Shown here: one piece after another, positions 17,033 to 26,087 of the stretch
Numbering within the stretch: the stretch's first letter is position 1
Layout of the letters: every line of letters starts with the position of its first letter
Source of the DNA: Mycobacterium sp. GA-2829
GTDB lineage: Bacteria; Actinomycetota; Actinomycetes; Mycobacteriales; Mycobacteriaceae
Assembly (NCBI RefSeq): GCF_001499965.1
Contig: NZ_LQIT01000044.1
Coordinates: 1 to 42,796, forward strand
Direction of reading: 5' to 3'
DNA: 42,796 bases
Translations under genes and position numbers: made by a program
Notes under the pieces: model-generated
What the model was told of the DNA's origin: nothing
Databases searched by the model: none
What the model saw: the letters and a program-made list of their open reading frames with translations, nothing else

Positions 17033-19293
17033 CCCGTCTCTCGACACTGCTGGATGAAATCGATTCTGGAGCAGTGCTACTCCCGGAATTCCAGCGTGGT
17101 TACGTGTGGAACAGGGATCAGGTCCGCGGCCTTATGCGCTCGCTTTACCGCGGATATCCGGTCGGGGGTCTCCTCATGTGGGAGACCACGTCGGAGGACA
17201 TCACGGTACGGGGGTCCGCTGGCGGCAGTGGCACTCGCCAATTGCTCCTCGACGGCCAACAGCGGGTCACGTCGATGTACGGCGTCATCCGCGGGACTCC
17301 ACCGCCGTTCTTCGAAGGCGACGCAAGTGCATTCACTGGTCTCTACTTCAATGTCGAAACCGAGGCGTTCGAGTTCTACGCTCCCACAAAAATGACCGGC
17401 GACCCGACATGGGTGAATGTCACTGAACTATTCCACCGTGGTCCGACCAAGTACTTGAGAGCCTTCCCGAATGCGGATGACGACACACTGGACACCTACA
17501 TCGACAGGCTCAACCGCATCGCTCAGATTGCGAACCGAGACTTCAACCAGGAGAAGATCACCGGCGCCGGCAAGACCGTCGACGAGGTCGTCGACATCTT
17601 CAACAAGGTGAACTCTGGTGGCACCAAACTGTCGAAGGGCGATCTTGCACTGGCCAAGTTGTGCGCTGAGTGGCCGGACGCCCGAAAAGAGCTCCGGGAT
17701 GACCTGGAGCGCTGGCGCAAGGCTGGCTTCAGATTCTCGCTGGACTGGCTACTGCGGAACACAACAGCAGTGGCAAACAGGCCGTGCCCTCTTCTCTTCT
17801 TTGAGCGCGGTTTCCGCGGGACAGTTCCGATCCGCGCTTCAGCAGTCCGTCAATCACATCGGCACCTTCCTTGATGCCTCATCAGGACGCCTCGGGCTCG
17901 ACCATGACCGGGTTCTCATGGGCCGATACGCCACACCGGTCATCACGCGCCTGCTACACCTGAACGGAGGGGGTTTCACCGACAGCTCTCATCGCGACAA
18001 GGTGTTGTACTGGTACGTGCACTCCGCGCTCTGGGGCCGCTTCAGCGGCTCCACCGAAACCGTTCTGCAGCAGGATTACGAAGCTGTCGAGCGCGGTGGA
18101 GTCGACGCTTTGATTGCGACACTAGAGCGAGTCCGCGGAGGGCGACTTTCGATAGGGCCTGACGACTTCGGGGGCGCGACTCGCGGCTCACGCTTCTACC
18201 CGATGCTGTACCTCCTGACCCGAGTTGACGGCGCCCGCGACTTCGGCAGCGGCTTGGAATTGCGCGCAGAGCTGTTGGGCAAGCTCACCTCGCTGCAGGT
18301 GCATCACATCTTCCCGAAAGCCCTGCTGCGTAAGCATGGGCTCGACCGCAACGAGATCAACGCGATCGCGAATTTCTGCTTCCTCACCCAGGACACCAAC
18401 CTGAAGATCGGTAAGCGAGATCCCGCGGAGTACTTACCCGAGGTGCAGAGCAAGCACCCGGGAGTACTGGAGTCGCAATGGATTCCCACCGATCCAGATC
18501 TGTGGCGGGTCGACCGATATCTCGACTTCCTCGCTGCACGTCGTGAACTACTTGCAGCGTCAGCACAAAGGTTCCTCGAGAGCCTCCGCAATCCAGACGT
18601 ACCGCACGAGGAAGCTGCTCTCGAGCGCCTGCAGGTAGTCGACGAAGTCATCGATGACCCGCGGGCGGAACAAGTCCGCAGCCTCATCTCCGAGCTGGAA
18701 GGCCGCGGTTTCGCGACGCCCCGTGTCGATGCCGAGATTCCAGACCCGGTCACTGGCGTGGAATTGGCTGTTGCAGAGGCGTTCTGGCCGGACGGCCTAC
18801 AAAGCGGCATGGGCGATCCCGTCGTGTTGGAGCTGGACGCCGACGATGCCGACCTCCCGCGACTGGAAGAGCTCGGATACAAAGTATTCACGTCAGTCGA
18901 CGCGCTCCTGGGCTTCGTCGAGAACGAAGGTGCCAGTGCTGCTGGTGAGGATCCAGCAGAGCACGAACCGCAAGCTGACACCAAGCAAGACACCAGTGTT
19001 GAGAAGCATTTCGCACAGCGGATGCTGGACGCCTATCGGCAGGCGGCTTCGGAAGCCGGATACAACGCCAGCTACTACCGCAGTATGCTCGCGCAGCTCG
19101 CCCTATCGAGACCGCTCGCAAATTGCTGAGCTCTCCCGCCGTGTCGGATGGCTTCGCTGCTCTCTGGGAGCGAGGGCGCATGGACCTCACCGTGGAAGCC
19201 ATCGTCGTCGATCCGCATTTCGCGGAGCTGTTCAGCGAAGACGAAATCGGCATCGCAAACCGTCGGCTGGAGCAGTTCGGCTATACGCCGTGA
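17029..19293 (+). pseudogene. GmrSD-like DUF262/DUF1524 nuclease, interrupted by two frameshifts
   Basis: The reconstructed protein would be about 754 residues. The first part (GTG 17029, GAGG site upstream) is DUF262, with LPEFQRGYVWNRDQ and LLLDGQQRVTSMYG, the ParB-like nucleotide-hydrolysing motif. The frame runs to a stop at 17874, but homology-like text continues in the +1 frame: an extra A at about 17779 turns AVAN-GRALFSSL out of frame. The second part carries the HNH-type DUF1524 motif LQVHHIFPKALLRK and NFCFLTQDTNLKIG. A missing base near 19100 again shifts the frame, because the original frame then reads IETARKLLSSPAVSDGF to a stop at 19291-19293. Single-chain GmrSD enzymes are type IV restriction nucleases cutting modified DNA. 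No slippery heptamer is seen, so this is decay or sequencing error. Confidence 0.8.
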
Positions 19294-20024
19294 CGTCGCA
19301 GAGAGGAATCGGTTTCCCCGTCCAACATGAAGTGGACATACCGGAATACCTGCTGGGCCTCACGCAACACGATGTCGACGGACAAATCAACGTATGGAAG
19401 GCCGCCTCGGCGTGGGAAGGACTGTCGAACTCGCGCCCGAAGTTGGCGCAGGCTCTGGCCGCTGAAGTTGCCCAATTCGGCGGGATCCGCCGGAGCTTCG
19501 TACACGGGTATGCGGATGAGGACCCTCTCGACCTCTTCTACGCCGCCATGGCATGGGGATTCGGTACGACGAACGTTCGCTTCCCGATTCAGCGAGCACT
19601 ACTCCTGAACCCACCGGTCGACAAGATCCGCGACGTTGTCAAGCTAGTTAGGACGGCAGGGGCCGAAGCTGGCTGGCACGCCCTTCATCATCGACACAAG
19701 ATCACGGGGCTCGGATACGCGTTCGGCACGAAACTTCTCCACTTCGCGGGCTATAGGTTGGCTCTACGGCCACGACCACTGATCCTCGATTTGAACGTCC
19801 TGCTGGCGCTTCACGAAGCGGGCACAGGCATTCTTGCCGCCGGGAGGGTCTGGCGGGCGGACTACATGTACTACTTGGACCTCGCCGAGCGGTGGTCGGC
19901 TACGCGGAGCTGGGATGTGACACCGGAGGCGGTCGAGTACGGACTCTTCAGACGAGGACAGATTCTCTCCGACTGTGCCGCAAGGCGGCGACGCAACCGC
20001 GGCGCGTACATGGGACCGGAGTGA
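19290..20024 (+). CDS. Small OGG-like helix-hairpin-helix glycosylase-fold protein
   Basis: A 244-residue protein starting at GTG 19290, which overlaps the stop of the preceding reconstructed gene (GTGA), so it is coupled. The signature is GLGYAFGTKLLHFAG at residues 140-154 followed by LILDLNVLLAL at 164-174. This mirrors the hairpin-Lys and downstream Asp of OGG1-type 8-oxoguanine glycosylases (GVGTK ... VPVDVH). Lys148 and Asp167 are the candidate catalytic residues. The C-terminal PEAVEYGLF helix recurs in bacterial proteins I recall as annotated with an OGG fold. Known: OGG enzymes excise damaged bases through Lys/Asp. Inferred: here the substrate could be a modified base in phage DNA, because the neighbours are a helicase and a modified-DNA nuclease. 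Confidence 0.7.
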   Translation: MTSQRGIGFPVQHEVDIPEYLLGLTQHDVDGQINVWKAASAWEGLSNSRPKLAQALAAEVAQFGGIRRSFVHGYADEDPLDLFYAAMAWGFGTTNVRFPIQRALLLNPPVDKIRDVVKLVRTAGAEAGWHALHHRHKITGLGYAFGTKLLHFAGYRLALRPRPLILDLNVLLALHEAGTGILAAGRVWRADYMYYLDLAERWSATRSWDVTPEAVEYGLFRRGQILSDCAARRRRNRGAYMGPE

Positions 20025-20087
20025 GATCAGGTTTACAGTCAGAGACTCAGACATGCACAGTCGTGCCGCCATTCGCCCCGGACACGA

Positions 20088-20115
20088 AGTCGCCGATAAT
20101 GACCGATTGGCGACT
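20088..20115. terminator. Inverted repeat between convergent operons, candidate bidirectional terminator
   Basis: AGTCGCC at 20088-20094 pairs with GGCGACT at 20109-20115 around a 14-base loop. It lies in the 141-base gap where the rightward and leftward operons meet. There is no T-tract, which is common for actinobacterial terminators. The placement supports transcription ending, and the stem is modest. Confidence 0.4.
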
Positions 20116-20165
20116 GCACGCCCACGTTGTTGACACCTGCGAATCGACTCCGGATCGCGCCCGTA

Positions 20166-21398
20166 TCAACCATGTTTCATCTTCTTGTGGTTGCCAATAG
20201 CTTCAGCGAACCACACCTGTTCGTCGCGGTCATGTCGTAAATGAGCGCGGTAGTTTCCGTCAACCCTGACGGAGTAGACGTTTGGTCCCGCCTTCTTCCA
20301 CTGTTTGAAGTCAAGGCTCTTCAGGGCGGTCGATCGGGCAAGATCTGCTTTCCTCTTCAGCCATTGCTTCTGAAGCTTAGGGTCGAGCTTCGATAGCGCA
20401 CTTTGAAACTTTGGTGTCTCCTCCACATCCTCCACCGCCCGGAAGAGAGAAATGCCGATACCCAGCCGCTGGAGCAGGTGGACCGGGTCATCGACGATGA
20501 TCGGGCATCGAGTCCAGTCGATTCGCACGGGATTGGGGTAGAAAATCAAAGTGTCCAACTCATGCGGAACATGCCAGCTTGTTTTCGACACTTGGTGGTA
20601 CATGTCGGCTAACCAGCTGCATTCGAGCAAATAAGAACCGCGTGTCTTGGCGACTTTTGGGCCGTGATCATAGACGGGCGGCTGACGTTCACAGAAGCGC
20701 CTGAGGGCCGCATAGGTGCCGACCGAGTTGGCCAACGAGCGCGTTGGATGCTTGAACCCGCGAAGCATGTAGGCGTTTGCTAGCGCTTCCTCCTGCTCGA
20801 TATACCCGCTGCCGTTCAGAAACCCTCGGGCGTTCCAGTAGACATCGACGCCGGTGGTCAACTCCCAGTTGGCCGTCATGCAGTCCACTTCGAAGTGGAA
20901 AAGCTCGTGCCGAAGGATGGCGTGGAAGGCGAGCTCAATCCGCCGCTCGACAGGTAGTTCCACCCTCTGGAAGGCGTGCAGCACAAGCCAAAGGACGCCT
21001 TCTACCGGGATGTAAACGCCATGTTGATATCGCCTCTGGTGGAAGGTGACGTACCAGCCAAGCGCATCTGTGCCGCGGATTTGATGCAGTTGTCGAAGCT
21101 CCTCGATGCGGTCCTCCCCGAGCACATTGCGGATGTCCGCATCGGTGACAGACGGCGGAACCTCGAAGACGACGGAGGGTTCGTCTGTTACGCCCTCGTC
21201 CGGATCGCTTTCCAACGGCGCGTTCCCTGCCTCCGTTTCAAGCAGAGCGTCTTCAGGGGCCCACAGCGGAACCTCAGTCGCAGGATCTTCGCCCCCACGC
21301 GCGTCCTCCGGCAGCGGCTCGTCCCGGATGGCGCCTGGCACCTCTTCGAGGGCGGAGCGGATCGCACGCACCGAAGGCGGTCCGTAGATGTTGTACAC
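20166..21398 (-). CDS. HExxH putative metalloprotease fused to a C-terminal RelE-like domain
   Basis: A 410-residue protein not recognised as a named family. Residues 20-80 are acidic and Pro-rich, probably disordered. HELFH at 164-168 is a zinc-protease motif, followed about 35 residues later by EQEEALANAY (Glu203/204), a good third zinc ligand as in gluzincins. Residues 329-410 look like a RelE/ParE toxin fold: FQSALSKLDPKLQKQWLKRK, YSVRVDGNYRAHLR and a WFAEAIGNHKKMKH end. The GTG start at 21398 has AAGGAG five bases upstream. The gene lies 51 bases downstream of the large helicase and is probably the third gene of that operon. Protease plus RelE-like fusion is unusual. Activity of either half is unproven. 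No antitoxin gene is adjacent. Confidence 0.65.
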   Translation of the reverse strand: MYNIYGPPSVRAIRSALEEVPGAIRDEPLPEDARGGEDPATEVPLWAPEDALLETEAGNAPLESDPDEGVTDEPSVVFEVPPSVTDADIRNVLGEDRIEELRQLHQIRGTDALGWYVTFHQRRYQHGVYIPVEGVLWLVLHAFQRVELPVERRIELAFHAILRHELFHFEVDCMTANWELTTGVDVYWNARGFLNGSGYIEQEEALANAYMLRGFKHPTRSLANSVGTYAALRRFCERQPPVYDHGPKVAKTRGSYLLECSWLADMYHQVSKTSWHVPHELDTLIFYPNPVRIDWTRCPIIVDDPVHLLQRLGIGISLFRAVEDVEETPKFQSALSKLDPKLQKQWLKRKADLARSTALKSLDFKQWKKAGPNVYSVRVDGNYRAHLRHDRDEQVWFAEAIGNHKKMKHG

Positions 21399-21449
21399 GA
21401 TTCTCCTTCCGTAAGTGGTTCGACTGGATGCACAACCTCCGCGTTTCGG

Positions 21450-24400
21450 TTAAGTGCTACCTGCAAGGATTCGCAACGCCGCCGCACGCGAGAGTTGTTC
21501 GTGGAACCGAGCATTGCGATACGACCGCAGACAGCCATAACACGACGTCTCTTCACCGCAGTCGCATTCCGTCACGCGCTTCGCCGCCGCATTCATCACT
21601 TCGCCGATGTTCTCCGCGATCTTCTTCGCCGATCCGGCACCTCCTGGAACGGTGTCGAAGAGCACGATGCTTCGCCGGTGATCTGAACTCCACGACAATG
21701 CACCGTCGATGTCATCGCGGCTTATCTCGAGCGCGTGGGACGCGCCCTCGAGGATGGCGTACAACGCTGACAGCCAGTTGGATTCGTGGTCTTTGCGGTA
21801 TTGCAGCCCGTCAAAGGTGAACTCCGCGACATCCGACTGGTAGCGATGGCCTAGTGAGATCTTCTCGAGCGGCCCGTCGCACTCCTTGCTCGTATCGGGC
21901 TTGTAGTGTTTGCGCCGCCGGCTGCCTCGTTCGGCCGGCGTCGACCACCCGCACCACTGGCAGAGTTGGAAACCGTCTCCCCGGCCGTCCGACACAACCG
22001 CAAGCCACGCACGCACTCCCGCACGGGCATTCACCCGCAGACCGCTGGGCCCGCACCATCGATAGAGACCGGCGTCGTCCCCGGGAGTCTCCACGTAGCT
22101 TCCACCGTGCCAACGCCGCTCGGGTGGCGCGCTACCGACCTCCCGAGTATCACTCGCTGCGATGAAACCGAACTCGGGAATGACCAGCGTGCCAATTGAC
22201 CGGAACGGGTCCCCGCAGCTAGGGCATGTATCTGCCGGATCCAACTGGGGCCCGCGCTGGAATCGCCCGCATGTCGGGCAGATGCGGTACCTGTGGCGGA
22301 CCAGCTCCTTGCCGGGACGCCGCTTCAAACCGACGGACGTCCACACCTTGCCGCCCGCCACGACCTCGTTCCCTGGCGCATAGTCGTAGATCGCCAAGCT
22401 GAGATCTCGCGACAGGTCGAGTTGACGGCCCACCGGATCGGCCGAAGCCAGCGTGCTGAGCTCGACAGTGTCGACGGGAAATCCGTACTTGGGGAGGATG
22501 TTTCGGTTGGCGAGGAATCCGAGCAGTTCTCTTCCGACGATCGTGTGTTTGGTGTCTTCGAGACGCTTGGTCAAGCCGAACTTGCGTTCCTTGATCGTCT
22601 GCTCGATCCGCTCCTCGATGTCTGCGACGTCCTTGGTCAGCTCAGCTTCCACTGAGTCCAGCAGAGTGACAAGCTCACCAACCCAGGACCCGTCGGTAAC
22701 GCCGATCTCCGCTTGCACGCTCCTCGGTAGTGCCGCATGAAGTGCGTTCTCCACTGCCGAAGGAACCGGCGACAGGTACTGTCCCACTCGGCGTGCCGGT
22801 GAATCCTCGCCGTTCGGACCTGGTGAGAAGAACTCGCCGGCCGACTTCCACCGGTCGTTCCGCTTTTCGTAGCAGTGCCGGAAATACGCCGCTAGAGCCA
22901 CCGAATGCGCGTGGCGTCGGGCGATTCGCGCGTTGTCGACCGGCACCCACGGAATGCGCATCTGGCCGGCGATCATCGCGTTTGGTTCCTGGTACATCGC
23001 CAAGTCATGCGCCGAGCGGTTGGCATAAGTGACGACCAGTGCCGCCGACGCGGCGCGGCGCCCGGCTCGACCGGCGCGCTGCACGTAGTTTGCGGTTTTC
23101 GGGGGCATATTTCGCATGACGACGGATTGGAGGTCGCCGACGTCCACCCCGAGCTCGAACGTCGTCGAGCACGAGAGCACGTTCACCCTTCCTGTGATGA
23201 ATTCGCGTTGGATGTGGGCTGCTGTCTTGGCGTCCCATTGCGCGGTGTGCTCGTGCGCCCTCAGCGGCGCGGGCGCCATCGTTTGGTACACCGTGCGGTA
23301 GTGGTTGGAATCGTCTGCTGGAGTCGGGAGTTCGAAGTCCTTTAGCTGTCCGGTGCAGCGACTGTTCGGACAGACACCGCGGATCGCGAATGCCGTGATC
23401 AATCGGCAGGTATCGCACTGGAACCACCGGCATTCCGCGCCGTTGGTGACAGTCAGCATGCTGTGGTCGAGTTGGTAGACCTGTCCGAGAACCCGATCGG
23501 ATTCCGCGACTAGGAACCCGCCGGATTCGAGCAATCGCCAGCAGCCTTCGAGAATTTTCTCTGCTGGAGTGGTGTTGGACAGCGCCTGCAGAACTTTCCG
23601 GAGGAGAGTGATGCGCCCATTTGTGGTGCCGGTCCCACTAGGATTCCAGCTGATGACCTGCCGGGCTCTGTCAGACCCGGTTGACCGCATCCGCACCCGT
23701 GTATTCCGGGGCGCGAAACGCTCGTCCTTGATGTCAACCCGATCGAGTACCGTCACCGCGCCCTGAAGGCGCACGGTCTTGACGAGCTCGTTCATCAACC
23801 CCCATGCTTCGTCCTCGGTGAGACCGAGTGACGTGAACCCCCGAAGTGGTACCGAGGCGTCTCGCCGAAGAGCCACCCGCATCAGCCCAAGGCCTTCGAG
23901 CGATTGGCGTGTCTCGAGTGTCATCAACTCCCCGGAGATCCATTGGTTGACCGCTTGACTGATCTCGATGCTGCCCATCTTGCGGTCAAAATGTCCTGCT
24001 GCTTGCGCCTTCTCGCGGGCAAGGATCGCTAGGTCGCCGACCGTGAGATGACTACCTTTAGCCACGGGGTCGCGGAGCGCCTCGGTGATGTAGCGCCGCT
24101 CCAGCATCCGAGAGTACGTACGGTCCAAGTAGGGAGCCGCGAACGCTGCCGCTTGCCGGGAGTCGGAGAACATGAGGAGCTTTCGACCACCACCCACGTG
24201 ATCGGCGGCTTCGCCAGCCGCCTCCGGGAGCTGTTGATACAGCGCCGTGGTCACCACGGCCGGCGCCGCATTCACGTCTGTGCGTAGTCGGCGGATACCG
24301 AGCCGGGATTGCGTACCGCATTCGGTGCAGCGATTCATGATCCGCGTGGGCCGCGGATGTTCGCGAACGAGCAGCATCTGCCCGCCGCGGCAACCTGTTG

Positions 24401-26087
24401 TCGCGCAGCGGGCCGCTTCGGCTGCGGCGAGTTGGCCACACCCAGTACACAGACGCCGTGTAGTCGGATCGGCGTGAGCCTTCGGTCCGTCGCTCGCCAG
24501 TGTGGCTTCGTCTTCGTCGACCACCACGTCATGATCACCGTCGGCAAGCACCAACCAGTTCACGGACGCATCCGCCTTCTTCGAGGGCGTGAAGTACTCC
24601 TGCCGGTCGCGGTGCTCGAGTTCTCCGGCGAGATGTACCGCACCGCAGCGTGTACAGGTGCCGAACTCGAACACCGCCCGGCCTGTCGACGGATCCACTT
24701 CATGACGGCTAAGGAATATCCGTGGCCCGTCGCCATTGAAGCTCACAAATGCGCCCTCAGTCGCCCGGACGAAGAAGTGATAGCGAGCGGACAGCACCGG
24801 ATGGCCAGACTGGTCGCACGTGCTGCTGCCGAGTTCCACGAGGGCATCCAGCTTCTCGGCCGATCGAGGATCATCGGGCCAGAGCTTGTCACGCAGTGAC
24901 CGGACAGCGTCGGGTCCGCCACTGAGCGCGTTCTTGAGTTCGACGATCGATTCTTCCCGAGCGAGCGCCTCGGCTGGGTCGGCCCCCGCACCGATGACCT
25001 CTGTAAGAGTGGTAGACCCGCCGCGTAGTGCCAACAATTGTTCGCCCGTCAGTCGCCACTCAGGTGTCGCCAAGTGCTTCTTGCGCCTCGGCTCGACGAG
25101 ATCCTGCCTACTTGTATCGCCGTCGACGTACTCGAAAGTCGCGTCGAAGAGGTTGGACGCGAATTCCATTGCCTCTCCGCGGGGATCGTTGCGAACCGAA
25201 CCCGTCAATGACGCTGATGTAGCGATGCATTGGACTCTCGAGTCGGGCGCAACCCGTTGTTTCAGACGGCGGATCAGTAGCGCCACTTCCGAACCCTGCG
25301 CACCGTCATACACGTGGGCTTCGTCCATCACGATGAAGCGCCATGTGCCCGCATGAGGGCCGTCGAACAGATCGATGTCCAAAGGTCTCAGGAGTAGGTA
25401 CTCGAGCATCGCGTAATTCGTGAGCAGCAGGTGCGGTGGAGTGGTTCGCATCTCTTCTCGGCTGAGAAGCTCATTGCTCAGGCGACGCTGGCCCGGGTTG
25501 TACTGGAGGAAGTCGCTCTCCGCTGTGCGCGCGTCGTCGCGTGTCTCACCGGTGTACCGCCCGAACGTGATTTCCGGGACCCCCGCGAGAATCCCACGAA
25601 GTCGTTTGAGTTGATCGTTGGCCAGGGCGTTCATCGGATAGAGCAGTAGAGCTCTTACGCCGGGGCCGAGTGCGCCTCGGGCTGACTCCTCGAGCAGGGC
25701 GTTGATGATAGGAATGAGGAAGCTCTCGGTCTTGCCAGAACCAGTTCCCGTACTGACAACCAAATTCCGGCCCGAGACGAACTTGCGAACCGCAGTTTCC
25801 TGGTGAATGTAAAGGGGCTGATCGATGCTGAATGCGTGGCTGTCGAGCCGCGCGAAATCAGGGTGCAGCACGCCTTCGTTAATCAAGTCTCGACACGTCG
25901 CACCGGTTTCATACGGGGGTGTCAGCTCGAGGATAGGGCCCTTGGCGAGCATCGTGCTGGCATCGATCTCACTGTCGAAGGCGGTCGCCAACGCCTCGTC
26001 CCGTGGCGCCAACAGCGTTTTGAGATATCGCTTGTAGGATGCCTCTATCGAGTCTGCCGCTTTCAGGGGGTCGAGACGGTCGTTCAT
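21450..26087 (-). CDS. Large DEAH helicase with C-terminal MZB/DUF1998 domain, DruE-like
   Basis: A 1545-residue protein from ATG 26087, which overlaps the upstream stop (ATGA). The frame is open 119 codons further upstream, but that extension is the antisense-like shadow of the neighbour. Motifs: Walker A VSTGTGSGKTESFLIP near residue 115, ALLLYPMNALANDQ, Walker B VMDEAHVYDG near 254, and the C-lobe VDVGDLQSVVMRN and YVQRAGRAGRR near 1000. Several zinc-ribbon CxxC pairs lie in the middle. The C-terminus has LFDTVPGGAGSAKKI and CDCGEETSCYGCLRSYRN near 1515, the MrfA-type MZB zinc site found with DUF1998. Helicases of this build occur in Druantia (DruE), DISARM and MrfA. Placement after a large unknown gene suggests DruE. 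This is inference. Confidence 0.8.
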   Translation of the reverse strand: MNDRLDPLKAADSIEASYKRYLKTLLAPRDEALATAFDSEIDASTMLAKGPILELTPPYETGATCRDLINEGVLHPDFARLDSHAFSIDQPLYIHQETAVRKFVSGRNLVVSTGTGSGKTESFLIPIINALLEESARGALGPGVRALLLYPMNALANDQLKRLRGILAGVPEITFGRYTGETRDDARTAESDFLQYNPGQRRLSNELLSREEMRTTPPHLLLTNYAMLEYLLLRPLDIDLFDGPHAGTWRFIVMDEAHVYDGAQGSEVALLIRRLKQRVAPDSRVQCIATSASLTGSVRNDPRGEAMEFASNLFDATFEYVDGDTSRQDLVEPRRKKHLATPEWRLTGEQLLALRGGSTTLTEVIGAGADPAEALAREESIVELKNALSGGPDAVRSLRDKLWPDDPRSAEKLDALVELGSSTCDQSGHPVLSARYHFFVRATEGAFVSFNGDGPRIFLSRHEVDPSTGRAVFEFGTCTRCGAVHLAGELEHRDRQEYFTPSKKADASVNWLVLADGDHDVVVDEDEATLASDGPKAHADPTTRRLCTGCGQLAAAEAARCATTGCRGGQMLLVREHPRPTRIMNRCTECGTQSRLGIRRLRTDVNAAPAVVTTALYQQLPEAAGEAADHVGGGRKLLMFSDSRQAAAFAAPYLDRTYSRMLERRYITEALRDPVAKGSHLTVGDLAILAREKAQAAGHFDRKMGSIEISQAVNQWISGELMTLETRQSLEGLGLMRVALRRDASVPLRGFTSLGLTEDEAWGLMNELVKTVRLQGAVTVLDRVDIKDERFAPRNTRVRMRSTGSDRARQVISWNPSGTGTTNGRITLLRKVLQALSNTTPAEKILEGCWRLLESGGFLVAESDRVLGQVYQLDHSMLTVTNGAECRWFQCDTCRLITAFAIRGVCPNSRCTGQLKDFELPTPADDSNHYRTVYQTMAPAPLRAHEHTAQWDAKTAAHIQREFITGRVNVLSCSTTFELGVDVGDLQSVVMRNMPPKTANYVQRAGRAGRRAASAALVVTYANRSAHDLAMYQEPNAMIAGQMRIPWVPVDNARIARRHAHSVALAAYFRHCYEKRNDRWKSAGEFFSPGPNGEDSPARRVGQYLSPVPSAVENALHAALPRSVQAEIGVTDGSWVGELVTLLDSVEAELTKDVADIEERIEQTIKERKFGLTKRLEDTKHTIVGRELLGFLANRNILPKYGFPVDTVELSTLASADPVGRQLDLSRDLSLAIYDYAPGNEVVAGGKVWTSVGLKRRPGKELVRHRYRICPTCGRFQRGPQLDPADTCPSCGDPFRSIGTLVIPEFGFIAASDTREVGSAPPERRWHGGSYVETPGDDAGLYRWCGPSGLRVNARAGVRAWLAVVSDGRGDGFQLCQWCGWSTPAERGSRRRKHYKPDTSKECDGPLEKISLGHRYQSDVAEFTFDGLQYRKDHESNWLSALYAILEGASHALEISRDDIDGALSWSSDHRRSIVLFDTVPGGAGSAKKIAENIGEVMNAAAKRVTECDCGEETSCYGCLRSYRNARFHEQLSRAAALRILAGST

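Noticed and set aside
17029..19293. Programmed ribosomal frameshifting in the GmrSD-like gene
   Set aside because: No slippery heptamer or downstream structure is seen, and two shifts of opposite sign would be required.
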